Positions 38,427 through 47,343 of a DNA stretch of 53,647 nucleotides are shown here, in pieces (position 1 is the stretch's first letter; every line of letters starts with the position of its first letter). A program made the translations under genes and the position numbers. The stretch spans positions 1 to 53,647 of the forward strand of contig NZ_JACJPX010000056.1 in the NCBI RefSeq assembly GCF_014696315.1. The letters run 5' to 3'. This DNA comes from Calothrix membranacea FACHB-236. Lineage in GTDB: Bacteria; Cyanobacteriota; Cyanobacteriia; Cyanobacteriales; Nostocaceae. The notes under the pieces were generated by a model. The model saw only the letters and a list, made by a program, of their open reading frames with translations, searched no databases and was not told where the DNA came from.

Positions 38427-38691
38427 CTAGTAGAACAGGTACCTCATAGAGGAATCCGATTTGATTCTGAAAAAATCTCAGCATGAAAAGCGTTGGTACT
38501 GATGCGTTACGCTATCGCTAAAGCATCCTACTTGAACTTCAAAAATCAAATAGCATTCCTATATTATTTTTGATAGCCCAAATACATTTGTATGTTTTTC
38601 TTTCCTATTGCCTATTCACTAACTAAATGAGTAATTTTGCTACTAAATTTAGGATTACTGTATAAATTTTTTATAAACAGTATAAGCAAAT

Positions 38692-39186
38692 ATGGAATTA
38701 TATCTGATTCGTCATGGTATAGCCCAAGAGAGAACTGCTGATATTAAGGATGAAGAGCGAGTTCTAACCAAAGAAGGAAGACAAAAAACAGAGAAAATTG
38801 CCCAGCGTCTAGTAAATTTGGGTTTGGAGTTTGATGTAATCGTTACAAGCCCCTTAGCTAGGGCACGCCAAACAGCAGAGATTTTGATAGCGGCTGGATT
38901 AAGTTCTCATATGGAAGAATCTCATCACTTGGCACCTGATGGTAATATCGATAATTGGGTGAAACAGTGGTTAGAGCCAAGAAATTATTCCCCAAATACT
39001 CGACTTGCCGTAGTAGGACACGAACCTAATTTGAGCCAATGGGCAGAAATTCTTCTTTGGGGGGAAGTCAAAGCAGGTTTAGTCTTGAAAAAAGCAGGTA
39101 TGATCGGGATAAAACTACCAGAAATAGGCTCTCCCCTGGGTCGTAGTCAAATGTTTTGGTTGACACCACCCAAGTACTTGCTTTAA
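38692..39186 (+). CDS. sixA: SixA-type phosphohistidine phosphatase
   Basis: This 164-residue histidine phosphatase superfamily protein has the catalytic motif at the very start (LIRHGIAQE, His8), SPLARARQTAEIL and the second catalytic His in VVGHEPNLSQW. The short length without a large cap matches SixA, which dephosphorylates HPt-type phosphohistidines. Possible clients in this window include the HPt domain of the CheA-type kinase, but that is only inference. It lies 113 bp upstream of the citrate synthase gene on the same strand. Confidence 0.92.
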   Translation: MELYLIRHGIAQERTADIKDEERVLTKEGRQKTEKIAQRLVNLGLEFDVIVTSPLARARQTAEILIAAGLSSHMEESHHLAPDGNIDNWVKQWLEPRNYSPNTRLAVVGHEPNLSQWAEILLWGEVKAGLVLKKAGMIGIKLPEIGSPLGRSQMFWLTPPKYLL

Positions 39187-39298
39187 CGGTTTTTCACAGT
39201 TATGAAAGGACTTAGATTATAACTGGAAACTGTTCTTGCAATAACGATTTCTGGTAAGTTAGCCTGAGCAAATCTTTCACAAAGCAGATGGTGTTGCC

Positions 39299-40435
39299 AT
39301 GTCGGTGTGCGAATATAAGCCCGGGTTGGAAGGCATTCCTGCTGCCCAATCCAGTATCAGCTATGTTGACGGGCAAAAGGGAATACTAGAATATCGGGGC
39401 ATCCGGATTGAGGAGTTAGCAGCAAAAAGTACATTTTTGGAAACTGCTTATCTTCTAATTTGGGGTGAATTGCCAAGTAAAGAAGAATTGGCAGCATTTG
39501 AGGAAGAAGTTCGTCTCCACAGGCGAATCAAATATCGCATCCGGGACATGATGAAATGCTTTCCCGAAAGCGGCCACCCAATGGATGCTTTACAAGCCTC
39601 GGCTGCTGCATTAGGACTATTCTATTCTCTTCGGGATTTACATAATCCCGCCTACATTCGAGATTCTGTGGTTCGCTTGATAGCTACTATTCCTACAATG
39701 GTAGCGGCGTTCCAGTTGATGCGGAAAGGTAACGATCCTGTACGCCCACGGGATGATCTAGATTACTCAGCCAACTTTCTGTATATGCTCAACGAGAAAG
39801 AACCCGATCCGTTGGCAGCGAAAATTTTTGATATTTGCTTGATACTTCATGTCGAGCATACGATGAATGCTTCTACCTTTAGCGCTAGGGTGACGGCTTC
39901 TACCCTCACAGATCCCTATGCCGTGGTTGCAAGTGCGGTGGGAACCTTGGGCGGCCCCTTACATGGCGGTGCAAATGAAGAAGTCATTCAAATGCTAGAA
40001 GAAATCGGCTCTGTAGCTAATGTTCGTCCCTACGTTGAAGACCTGATGCAGCGCAAAGCCAAAATCATGGGCTTTGGGCATCGCGTTTATAAGGTGAAAG
40101 ACCCCAGAGCCACGATTTTGCAAAACTTGGCAGAGCAACTGTTTTCCAAATTTGGCGAAGACAAGTACTATGAAATCGCCCAAGAGATGGAACGAGTAGT
40201 AGCCGAAAAATTAGGTCACAAAGGAATTTATCCTAACGTTGACTTTTACTCAGGATTGGTGTATAGAAAGATGGGCATTCCCACCGACTTATTTACACCA
40301 ATTTTTGCGATCGCCCGTGTTGCTGGTTGGCTAGCTCACTGGAAAGAACAGCTAGAAGAAAACCGGATTTTCCGTCCCACTCAGGTTTACAATGGTCGGC
40401 ATGAAGCTCCTTATATCCCCATTGACCAACGCTAA
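39299..40435 (+). CDS. gltA: Citrate synthase
   Basis: The 378-residue enzyme condenses oxaloacetate and acetyl-CoA to citrate. Catalytic landmarks are visible: His184 in HVEHTMNAST, GGPLHGGANEEV, His261 in GFGHRVYK, and Asp315 in PNVDFYSG. It lacks the N-terminal extension of the Gram-negative hexameric type, matching the usual cyanobacterial form. The ATG at 39299 gives MSVCEYKPGLEGIPAAQSSIS, the normal start. It supplies 2-oxoglutarate precursors, which are key for nitrogen assimilation. Confidence 0.97.
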   Translation: MSVCEYKPGLEGIPAAQSSISYVDGQKGILEYRGIRIEELAAKSTFLETAYLLIWGELPSKEELAAFEEEVRLHRRIKYRIRDMMKCFPESGHPMDALQASAAALGLFYSLRDLHNPAYIRDSVVRLIATIPTMVAAFQLMRKGNDPVRPRDDLDYSANFLYMLNEKEPDPLAAKIFDICLILHVEHTMNASTFSARVTASTLTDPYAVVASAVGTLGGPLHGGANEEVIQMLEEIGSVANVRPYVEDLMQRKAKIMGFGHRVYKVKDPRATILQNLAEQLFSKFGEDKYYEIAQEMERVVAEKLGHKGIYPNVDFYSGLVYRKMGIPTDLFTPIFAIARVAGWLAHWKEQLEENRIFRPTQVYNGRHEAPYIPIDQR

Positions 40436-41169
40436 TTCACTGTCAAAAATCCAGTCTTTGGTACTGTTTGGTAGAGAGTTAACGCAAAAAAGCGCTATGG
40501 CAGGGGAAATAATTCTCAAGTAACTTCGCTTTAGCATTGGCGATCGCTTTTTTGTAGAAGCAGCTGCAGCCAGAGGCGATGGTAGGGCTGATACAAGCTT
40601 TACTAGTAGTCCACCAAAGCCACTCTGCTATTTCTCTTTTTTCCCACTTGTTTGACAATCTTTGTTCCCCATCTGGCTGAAGCCATAGCTACAACCTTAG
40701 CAACCAAAGCAAAGCCCACTAACCTGTCTACGCAATTTATTTCTTTACCTTCACAGTTGGGTTGGTGGAGTTCTATATAATCCCGGCCCCCATTTCTGGC
40801 AAATTATCAAACTTGTAGAAAGCGGAAACCGTTGCCACAATGGAGGCGGAAACATTTGTGCTGAATTTATATCAAGCATTTGCCCATCTTCGTGTGCAAC
40901 GCTTCTCTCCTAAGTTTTGATTTTAGCCAAGTAAATGGGGGTTTGTGATTTGTAAATCCCAATCCCAACCATAAGTAGATCTTCTTATCTGGGTTGGGAG
41001 GGCTAAAACCATCCAACGATATACTAAACATGGGAATTGGCAAATTATCATCAATTAAATGTAATCATCTAAGGATCAAGAATGAAGGCTGAAGGCTGAA
41101 GGCTGAAATTTTCTGATTCATACTTCATACTTCATACTTCACACTTCAGTTGACTTAAAGAGCGGAAAC
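40436..41169. other. Spacer between gltA and ndhA
   Basis: No supported gene in 734 bases. Near 40540 a HIP1 octamer GCGATCGC followed by T6 could act as a weak transcript end. A 26-codon ATG frame at 40841-40921 is too short to support. The right end has STRRs (41084-41144) directly before ndhA. Part of the spacer is less AT-rich than its neighbours and could be decayed coding sequence, but I cannot name one. Confidence 0.5.
41084..41144. repeat. Two STRR blocks: GAAGGCT x3 and TTCATAC x4
   Basis: GAAGGCT is repeated three times at 41084-41104, and TTCATAC three times plus one variant TTCACAC at 41117-41144. Both are 7-bp units. They lie 26 bp before the ndhA start and so within its leader or promoter. 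Confidence 0.9.
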
Positions 41170-42288
41170 ATGAATTCAGGAATTGACCTCCAAGGAACTT
41201 TTATTAAATCCCTCATGGATTTAGGATTACCACCAGATGTAGCCAAAGCAATTTGGATGCCTCTGCCGATGATACTGATGCTGATTGGGGCAACAGTGGG
41301 GGTATTAGTAGCCACTTGGCTAGAGCGGAAAATTTCCGCCGCAGCTCAGCAGCGGATTGGCCCAGAATACATGGGGCCTTTTGGGTTGCTTGTACCAGTA
41401 GCAGATGGTTTGAAGCTCGTCTTTAAAGAAGATATAGTACCAGCCCAGTCAGACCCTTGGCTGTTTACTCTCGGCCCCATCATTGTTGTAATTCCAGTGT
41501 TTCTGTCGTTTCTGATTGTGCCCTTTGGACAGAATATTGTCATTACAAATGTCGGCATGGGGGTCTTTTTGTGGATTGCCTTGTCTAGCATTCAGCCAAT
41601 TGGCTTATTGATGGCTGGCTATGCATCCAATAACAAATACTCGCTCTTAGGGGGCTTAAGGGCTGCAGCGCAGTCAATTAGTTATGAAATTCCCTTGGCG
41701 CTGAGTGTGTTGGCGATCGCGATGATGTCTAACAGCCTCAGCACCGTTGATATTGTTAATCAGCAATCTGGTTATGGCATTTTGGGTTGGAATATTTGGC
41801 GACAACCAGCAGGTTTCTTGATCTTTTGGATCGCCGCCCTAGCTGAGTGTGAACGCTTACCCTTTGACTTACCCGAAGCCGAAGAAGAACTAGTAGCAGG
41901 TTATCAAACAGAATATGCCGGCATGAAATTCGGTTTATTCTACCTGGGTTCCTACGTTAACTTAATCCTTTCTAGCTTATTGGTTGCTATTTTATACCTC
42001 GGTGGTTGGGATTTTCCCATTCCCATTAGTGCGATCGCTAATTGGCTAGGTGTTAGTGAACTCAATCCAGTGTTGCAAATAGTAACTGCATCTTTGGGTA
42101 TCATTATGACCGTACTCAAAGCTTACTTACTAGTATTTGTCGCTATTTTGTTGCGCTGGACAGTACCACGGGTACGGATTGACCAATTGTTAGATCTAGG
42201 ATGGAAGTTCTTGCTACCGGTTGGTTTGGTTAATCTTTTATTAACCGCAGCCCTGAAACTAGCTTTTCCCGTCGCCTTTGGAGGTTAG
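41170..42288 (+). CDS. ndhA: NAD(P)H-quinone oxidoreductase subunit 1 (NdhA)
   Basis: This 372-residue polytopic subunit of the NDH-1 membrane arm at the quinone site has about eight membrane segments and the conserved [71 protein letters not shown], and [22 protein letters not shown]. It is the first gene of ndhA-ndhI-ndhG-ndhE, the standard cyanobacterial order. NDH-1 carries electrons from ferredoxin to plastoquinone in respiration, cyclic flow and CO2 uptake. Spacers between the ndh genes here carry STRRs. Confidence 0.98.
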   Translation: MNSGIDLQGTFIKSLMDLGLPPDVAKAIWMPLPMILMLIGATVGVLVATWLERKISAAAQQRIGPEYMGPFGLLVPVADGLKLVFKEDIVPAQSDPWLFTLGPIIVVIPVFLSFLIVPFGQNIVITNVGMGVFLWIALSSIQPIGLLMAGYASNNKYSLLGGLRAAAQSISYEIPLALSVLAIAMMSNSLSTVDIVNQQSGYGILGWNIWRQPAGFLIFWIAALAECERLPFDLPEAEEELVAGYQTEYAGMKFGLFYLGSYVNLILSSLLVAILYLGGWDFPIPISAIANWLGVSELNPVLQIVTASLGIIMTVLKAYLLVFVAILLRWTVPRVRIDQLLDLGWKFLLPVGLVNLLLTAALKLAFPVAFGG

Positions 42289-42293
42289 TGATT

Positions 42294-42326
42294 AGTCATT
42301 TGTCAACTTCTCAATGACAAATGACT
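42294..42326. repeat. 12-bp inverted repeat in the ndhA-ndhI spacer
   Basis: AGTCATTTGTCA (42294-42305) pairs perfectly with TGACAAATGACT (42315-42326) around a 9-base loop, followed by further GATGACTAAT units. It is made of the same 7-bp STRR words as the ndhI-ndhG spacer. In the mRNA it would form a stable hairpin between two cotranscribed genes. Confidence 0.8.
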
Positions 42327-42363
42327 GATGACTAATAAAGAACAACAGAGAGAGTAAAACACA

Positions 42364-42948
42364 ATGCTAAAGTTCCTGAAGCAAGTTGGCGATTATGCCA
42401 AGGAAGCAGTACAAGCTGGTCGTTACATTGGTCAAGGGTTATCTGTAACCTTTGACCATATGCGTCGGCGGCCAATTACTGTACAGTACCCTTACGAAAA
42501 ATTAATTCCTGGTGAACGTTTTCGCGGCAGAATTCACTTTGAGTTTGATAAATGTATCTCTTGTGAAGTGTGCGTGCGCGTTTGCCCCATTAATTTACCT
42601 GTAGTTGATTGGGAATTCGATAAAGCCAGCAAGAAGAAAAAGCTCAATCACTACAGTATTGACTTTGGAGTTTGTATCTTCTGCGGTAACTGTGTGGAAT
42701 ATTGCCCAACTAACTGTCTTTCCATGACAGAAGATTATGAGCTATCCACTTATGATCGCCATGAGTTGAACTATGATAACGTGGCCTTGGGGCGTTTACC
42801 ATACAAGGTAACCAACGACCCAATGGTGACACCATTGCGCGAATTAGTTTATCTGCCTAAAGGTGTCATGGAACCCCACGATCTACCTGCTGATGCTCCC
42901 CGTCCTGGTGCGCGTCCAGAAGACCTGGTAGAACAAACAGAAAAATAA
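42364..42948 (+). CDS. ndhI: NAD(P)H-quinone oxidoreductase subunit I (NdhI)
   Basis: This 194-residue peripheral-arm iron-sulphur subunit has two 4Fe-4S motifs: C64-x2-C67-x2-C70-x3-C74 ([12 protein letters not shown]) and C104-x2-C107-x2-C110-x3-C114 ([12 protein letters not shown]). It passes electrons from ferredoxin toward plastoquinone. The amphipathic N-terminal helix and the tail [14 protein letters not shown] are usual for cyanobacteria. It follows ndhA after a 75-bp spacer. Confidence 0.98.
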   Translation: MLKFLKQVGDYAKEAVQAGRYIGQGLSVTFDHMRRRPITVQYPYEKLIPGERFRGRIHFEFDKCISCEVCVRVCPINLPVVDWEFDKASKKKKLNHYSIDFGVCIFCGNCVEYCPTNCLSMTEDYELSTYDRHELNYDNVALGRLPYKVTNDPMVTPLRELVYLPKGVMEPHDLPADAPRPGARPEDLVEQTEK

Positions 42949-42956
42949 ATTGATTT

Positions 42957-43036
42957 AGTCATCTGTCCTTTGTCATTTGTCCTTTGCTAATGACTAGTGA
43001 CTAATGACTAATGACTAATGACCAATGACAAGTGAT
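42957..43036. repeat. STRR block in the ndhI-ndhG spacer
   Basis: About 80 bp of GTCATTTGTCCTTT-like words on the left and TGACTAA/TGACTAG/TGACCAA units on the right, so that TTAGTCA and TGACTAA words can pair. It lies wholly between two ndh genes. Confidence 0.85.
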
Positions 43037-43051
43037 TGAGGACAAAAAACA

Positions 43052-43702
43052 GTGAATCTAGCAGAAGGAGTACAGATTGTTTCCTTTGGCATACTGGCTG
43101 TAATGATGATTGGGGCAGCATTAGGCGTAGTGTTGTCTTCTAGTATCGTCTATTCAGCCTTTTTGCTGGGTGGGGTGTTCATCAGCATAGCTGGGCTGTA
43201 TCTATTGCTCAATGGCGACTTTGTAGCAGCAGCACAAGTGCTGATTTATGTTGGTGCAGTTAACGTGCTGATCTTGTTTGCGATCATGTTGGTTAACAAG
43301 CGGCAGAATTTTGCGCCCTATCCTAGTGCTGGACTACGAAAAATCTTTACAGGTATAGTCAGCTTGGGATTGTTTGGGCTTTTAAGCACCATGATCTTGG
43401 CAACTCCTTGGGCTTACGCAACTAATCCTGTAAATGGCGAAAGTTCCATAATTTTGATTGGTCAGCATTTCTTCAGCGACTTCCTTCTACCTTTTGAATT
43501 GGCTTCCGTTTTGTTGTTGATGGCGATGGTGGGAGCAATTATTCTGGCACGTCGCGAATACTTACCAGATGCAGAAACTACCGAACAGGCACAAACCGTT
43601 TTAACTTTGCCAGAACGTCCTAAAGAAATGGCAGCAATTGGTAGCATTCGCAATGACTCTGGCGATACGCCCGTATATCGTGGCAGTTCTCGTCGCGAAT
43701 AA
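43052..43702 (+). CDS. ndhG: NAD(P)H-quinone oxidoreductase subunit 6 (NdhG)
   Basis: This 216-residue membrane subunit starts with GTG (reading MNLAEGVQIVSF). It has five membrane segments with the hallmark FVAAAQVLIYVGAVNVLILFAIMLVNKR and, near the C-terminus, FELASVLLLMAMVGAIILARR. The hydrophilic tail after residue 170 is variable, as usual. The start codon follows the STRR block by 16 bp. Confidence 0.97.
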   Translation: MNLAEGVQIVSFGILAVMMIGAALGVVLSSSIVYSAFLLGGVFISIAGLYLLLNGDFVAAAQVLIYVGAVNVLILFAIMLVNKRQNFAPYPSAGLRKIFTGIVSLGLFGLLSTMILATPWAYATNPVNGESSIILIGQHFFSDFLLPFELASVLLLMAMVGAIILARREYLPDAETTEQAQTVLTLPERPKEMAAIGSIRNDSGDTPVYRGSSRRE

Positions 43703-43752
43703 GGCAAAGCAACAACTAACAACCGATATCTGAATAAAAACTCCAAAGATTC

Positions 43753-44058
43753 ATGCAACTCCAGTACTTTTTATTACTTGCAGCTGCTTTATTTTGTATA
43801 GGCATCTACGGTTTAATTACCAGCCGCAACGCTGTGCGGGTACTGATGTCAATCGAGTTGCTGCTGAATGCTGTTAATTTGAATTTAATGGCATTTTCCA
43901 ACTTCTTGGACTCAACATTAATTAAAGGTCAAGTGTTCACTGTTTTTGTGATCACCGTGGCCGCAGCCGAGGCGGCGGTAGGTTTAGCGATCGTGCTTGC
44001 CATTTATCGCAACCGTGATACCGTCGATATGGAGCAGTTTAATCTCCTGAAGTGGTAA
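43753..44058 (+). CDS. ndhE: NAD(P)H-quinone oxidoreductase subunit 4L (NdhE)
   Basis: The 101-residue three-helix NuoK-type subunit has the conserved Glu in [14 protein letters not shown] and in [12 protein letters not shown], both part of the proton-transfer path of the membrane arm. The length is standard. It follows ndhG by 50 bp and precedes the NAD kinase gene by 6 bp. Confidence 0.98.
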   Translation: MQLQYFLLLAAALFCIGIYGLITSRNAVRVLMSIELLLNAVNLNLMAFSNFLDSTLIKGQVFTVFVITVAAAEAAVGLAIVLAIYRNRDTVDMEQFNLLKW

Positions 44059-44064
44059 TTTTGC

Positions 44065-44985
44065 GTGCAACTCAAGCAGGTAATCATTGCTTATAAAGCA
44101 CGGGATGCCCAAAGTAAACGTTGGGCAGAAATCTGTGCAAAACAACTAGAAAATCGCCAGTGTCATGTGTTGATGGGGCCTAGCGGCCCAAAAGATAACC
44201 CTTATCCGGTATTCTTAGCCTCCGCAGGTCAACCAATTGATCTGGCATTGGTACTTGGTGGTGATGGCACTGTATTAACAGGTGCCAGACATTTAGCTCC
44301 AGCTGGCATCCCTATTCTGGGAGTGAATGTGGGAGGTCATCTGGGGTTCCTAACTGAGTCCGTTGAAGAATTTCAAGATACAGAAAAAGTTTGGGATCGG
44401 CTATTTGAGGATCGCTATGCTATCCAGCGGCGAATGATGTTGCAAGCGGCAGTTTTTGAGGGTTATGGCCCGAATTTAGAACCAGTCAGCGAACGCTACC
44501 TGGCTTTGAATGAATTTTGTGTCAAACCCGCTTCTGCCGATCGCATGATTACCTCAATTTTGGAAATGGAAATTGACGGTGAGGTAGTCGATCAATATGT
44601 TGGCGATGGATTAATTATTTCTACTCCCACGGGTTCCACTGGTTACACCGTTTCCGCCAATGGCCCAATTATGCACGATGGTATGGAAGCGATTACCATC
44701 ACTCCCATTTGCCCCATGAGTCTTTCTAGCCGTCCCCTAGTGTTACCCCCTGGATCTGTGGTCAGTATTTGGCCTTTGGGGGATTATGATTTGAGTACTA
44801 AGCTGTGGACAGATGGGGTTTTAGCAACTTCAATTTGGCCAGGACACCGTGTTGATGTGCGGATGGCTGATTGTCGGGCTAAATTTATTATTTTGCGGGA
44901 GAACAATTCATATTATCAAACGTTGCGAGAGAAGTTACTTTGGGCAGGTACTAGGGTTCGCTACAGTAATAATCACCGCAATTAA
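44065..44985 (+). CDS. nadK: NAD kinase
   Basis: This 306-residue ATP-NAD kinase makes NADP from NAD. It carries GGDGTVL (65-71), GHLGFLTE, ALNEFCVKPASADRM and the ISTPTGSTGY motif. It starts with GTG only 6 bases after the ndhE stop, so it is very probably co-transcribed with the ndh genes. This ties supply of NADP to the NDH-1 operon. Other cyanobacteria also have two NAD kinase genes; only one is seen here. No terminator is evident until the structures at 45114-45152 and 45241-45268. Confidence 0.96.
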   Translation: MQLKQVIIAYKARDAQSKRWAEICAKQLENRQCHVLMGPSGPKDNPYPVFLASAGQPIDLALVLGGDGTVLTGARHLAPAGIPILGVNVGGHLGFLTESVEEFQDTEKVWDRLFEDRYAIQRRMMLQAAVFEGYGPNLEPVSERYLALNEFCVKPASADRMITSILEMEIDGEVVDQYVGDGLIISTPTGSTGYTVSANGPIMHDGMEAITITPICPMSLSSRPLVLPPGSVVSIWPLGDYDLSTKLWTDGVLATSIWPGHRVDVRMADCRAKFIILRENNSYYQTLREKLLWAGTRVRYSNNHRN

Positions 44986-45113
44986 TTGTCAAATATTGGT
45001 TGTAAGCTACTAATCTAGCGATCAAATATTGACAATCACGCATTTACCAACTGCTAAATTGATACTTTTCCCAGATTCTTGCTACCTTAAGGGACAAGAA
45101 ACATGATTGAAAT

Positions 45114-45152
45114 ATAGTGCGTAGGCGTAGCTCGTCGTAGACATCGCACTAT
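45114..45152. repeat. Small palindromic dispersed repeat
   Basis: ATAGTGCG (45114-45121) and CGCACTAT (45145-45152) bracket GTAGGCGTAGCTCGTCGTAG-like GC-rich words, a composition common in small interspersed repeats of Nostocales. It is probably non-coding. Confidence 0.6.
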
Positions 45153-45240
45153 CAGTCATCCTAACTATTGTGGAAAATTTGTCATTGACAAATGATAAAT
45201 AATTCAATGGTCTCGATCAGACCTGTAAACAATATACAAG

Positions 45241-45268
45241 CCCCCGGATAATTCCGAGGGTTTTTTGT
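45241..45268 (+). terminator. Terminator-like hairpin downstream of nadK
   Basis: CCCCCGGA and TCCGAGGG form an 8-bp stem with one C-A mismatch around TAAT, followed by six T. It is the best candidate end for the ndhAIGE-nadK transcript, though it is 256 bases past the nadK stop. Confidence 0.75.
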
Positions 45269-45584
45269 CTCTCCGTGAGAATGTTATGCCAAAGCTATGA
45301 ATGCATAACATTTATTAAAAATTTTGTATCTTATTGCCAGATTTTTTTAGCAATTCTGTTGATAATACAAATAACCTATCTCATAGCATTTTGGATTTTA
45401 GATTTTGGATTGGAAATTGCTCTTTGTATCAAAGCCCTACTAATCCATCTATCGCCTTTTTTTCAAATTGGTATCAAAACTCTATAATCTTTAAATTTCT
45501 CTTAATATCAGGAAGAGTTTTTGATGTTTAATTGTTGATTTTTTGACTCCTAGGATATTTTTCCAATTTCCCGCAGGAAGACAG

Positions 45585-46376
45585 ATGGAAATCTCTTGCC
45601 ACAACATCTATCAGCCACTTAGTCCTCCTTCATTATTTAAAGATTTTCCAATTTTACAAAGCCAAAATTATCTTTTAAAACTTGCTTCAACAGCAGAAGA
45701 ATTAGAATCTATATTTCGTTTACGCTTTGAAGTTTTTAATCTTGAGTTAAATTTAGGTTTCTCTAGTTCTAGCCTTAGCCAAATGGATCGAGATAGGTTT
45801 GATAGTGTTTGCCATCATTTGATGTTGATTTCTAAATTGACTGGTAAAACTATAGGAACCTATCGGATGCAAACCTATACTATGGCTTCAAAAGGATTAG
45901 GCTTTGATGCTGCTGATATATTTAATCTCAATGGGATTCCTGCTCGCGTGCTTCAGATGTCTGTAGAAGTGGGACGTGCTTGTATAGCTAAAGAATATCG
46001 CAATAGTCAATCACTTTTATTACTATGGGAAGGGCTAGCAAATTATCTTATTCTGAGCGGCTGCAAATATTTTTTTGGATGTGCTTCACTGCTGACACAA
46101 AACCCCTGGCAAGCTACTTGTGCTTATCATTATTTTCAGCGTCATAATTTAATGCATCCCAGTATTTTGGTATATCCAAATTTACAATATTCTTTAGAAA
46201 TTCACTCAAATTGTCCAGATTATTGTGATGTTAATATTCCTAATATTTTGCAAGCATATTTAAGCATTGGTGCCAAAATATGTAGTCTTCCTGCTATTGA
46301 TAGGCAGTTTAGAACTATCGATTTTTTAACTATATCAAGTATAGAAGAGTTTATTAAATGGCATTTGCCAAGTTAA
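45585..46376 (+). CDS. OlsB-like GNAT N-acyltransferase
   Basis: The 263-residue protein belongs to the COG3176/OlsB-type acyltransferase family, by RLRFEVFNLELN, GKTIGTYRM, SVEVGRACIAKEYRN, LLLLWEGLANYLI and the C-terminal YLSIGAKICSLPAIDRQFRTIDFLTI. OlsB adds a 3-hydroxyacyl chain from acyl-ACP to ornithine in ornithine lipid synthesis; other members make other N-acyl amino acids. No OlsA partner is adjacent. I chose the ATG at 45585, preceded by GGAAG at 45576-45580, over an upstream TTG at 45543 that would add 14 residues. Product and substrate remain uncertain. Confidence 0.82.
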   Translation: MEISCHNIYQPLSPPSLFKDFPILQSQNYLLKLASTAEELESIFRLRFEVFNLELNLGFSSSSLSQMDRDRFDSVCHHLMLISKLTGKTIGTYRMQTYTMASKGLGFDAADIFNLNGIPARVLQMSVEVGRACIAKEYRNSQSLLLLWEGLANYLILSGCKYFFGCASLLTQNPWQATCAYHYFQRHNLMHPSILVYPNLQYSLEIHSNCPDYCDVNIPNILQAYLSIGAKICSLPAIDRQFRTIDFLTISSIEEFIKWHLPS

Positions 46377-46601
46377 GTGAGTAGCGCGGTATTTTGATTT
46401 GAATTATGGGTATTCATTTTAATATTAGAAGGTGCGTTGCGCTACGCGACAACAGACCCTACATTTACTACATTTACTAATACAAATTTGAAAAAAGAAT
46501 GCGATAAATTGCAGGGGCAAGGTATTTCCTTACCCTCTAGAATATATTGATGTGTCGCAAACATTATTTGAATTGGTATAAAATCTAAAATTTTTTGAAA
46601 G

Positions 46602-47225
46602 ATGACTATATCTAATGAATTATGGATGGCAAATCAAGATTTAGCTAAAGCTTGTCTAGATCATCCTTTTGTACAAGGTATTGGGAAGGGTACTCTGGAG
46701 CAAGAAAAATTTGCTTACTATGTAGGACAAGATGCTTTTTTCTTAGAGGCTTTTGCTCGTGCTTACAGCATCGCTGCAGCTAAAGCACCAGACTGGCAAG
46801 GGTTTACGACATTTCACAGCCTAGCTGATGGAGTTTTGCAAGAATTGCGGCTACATGAGGGATATGCTGCTGAGTGGGGAGTAAATTTGCATTCTGTACA
46901 ACCGGGAGCCGCTACCCGTCGCTATACTGACTTTTTATTAGCGACGGCTTGGGGTGGAGATGTGGGTTTAACTGCTGCGGCGATGTCTCCTTGTATGCGT
47001 TTGTATGCATTTTTAGGAGAACAATTAGCTAAAGATGGCATTCCGGATCATCTTTATGCAAACTGGATTCGGACTTACAGTAGTTCAGATTTTCAACCCT
47101 TAGCAGCACAATTAGACGCTTTAGTTGATAGTTACGCCAGCGCTACAGCGTTAGTAAACTCTACTTACCGTTATGCTATGTTCTGTGAACGTGATTTTTT
47201 TCAAGCGGCGTGGGAAGGTTTGTGA
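46602..47225 (+). CDS. tenA: TenA-family thiaminase II / thiamine salvage protein
   Basis: The 207-residue all-helical protein has the TenA residues: Asp44 in YVGQDAFFLEAF, Cys131 in MSPCMRLYAFLG, Glu196 in MFCERDFFQAAW. TenA hydrolyses amino-pyrimidine breakdown products for thiamine salvage. I searched the 225 bp upstream for a TPP riboswitch and saw none. No thi genes are adjacent. A G/A-rich STRR-like stretch follows the stop. Confidence 0.92.
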   Translation: MTISNELWMANQDLAKACLDHPFVQGIGKGTLEQEKFAYYVGQDAFFLEAFARAYSIAAAKAPDWQGFTTFHSLADGVLQELRLHEGYAAEWGVNLHSVQPGAATRRYTDFLLATAWGGDVGLTAAAMSPCMRLYAFLGEQLAKDGIPDHLYANWIRTYSSSDFQPLAAQLDALVDSYASATALVNSTYRYAMFCERDFFQAAWEGL

Positions 47226-47262
47226 ATGGGGTAAGGGGGAAAGGGTAAGGGGGAAAGGTAAA
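47226..47262. repeat. STRR-like GGGTAAGGGGGAAAG units
   Basis: GGTAAGGGGGAAAG is repeated about 2.5 times directly after tenA. It is low-complexity spacer sequence. Confidence 0.75.
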
Positions 47263-47343
47263 GAAAAATCCTATACCCTTTCACCTTTTGTCTAAAACTA
47301 GTGCGATCGCTCTTATTATTGGGGTAAATATACACAAACCTGC

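Larger units (their letters stand above)
44986..45584. other. Spacer between nadK and the OlsB-like gene
   Basis: No supported gene in 599 bases. It holds a palindromic repeat (45114-45152) and a terminator-like hairpin (45241-45268). Two overlapping frames at 45275-45531 are low-complexity AT-rich sequence with no family motif. Confidence 0.5.

Noticed and set aside
40841-40921. 26-codon ATG frame between gltA and ndhA
   Set aside because: Too short to support without conservation data; no ribosome site seen.
45275-45531. Two overlapping short frames after the nadK terminator
   Set aside because: Both read the same AT-rich low-complexity stretch; no start signal or family motif.
46377-46601. 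Possible TPP riboswitch upstream of tenA
   Set aside because: I looked for the conserved CTGAGA and ACCTGA words in the right order and did not find them.
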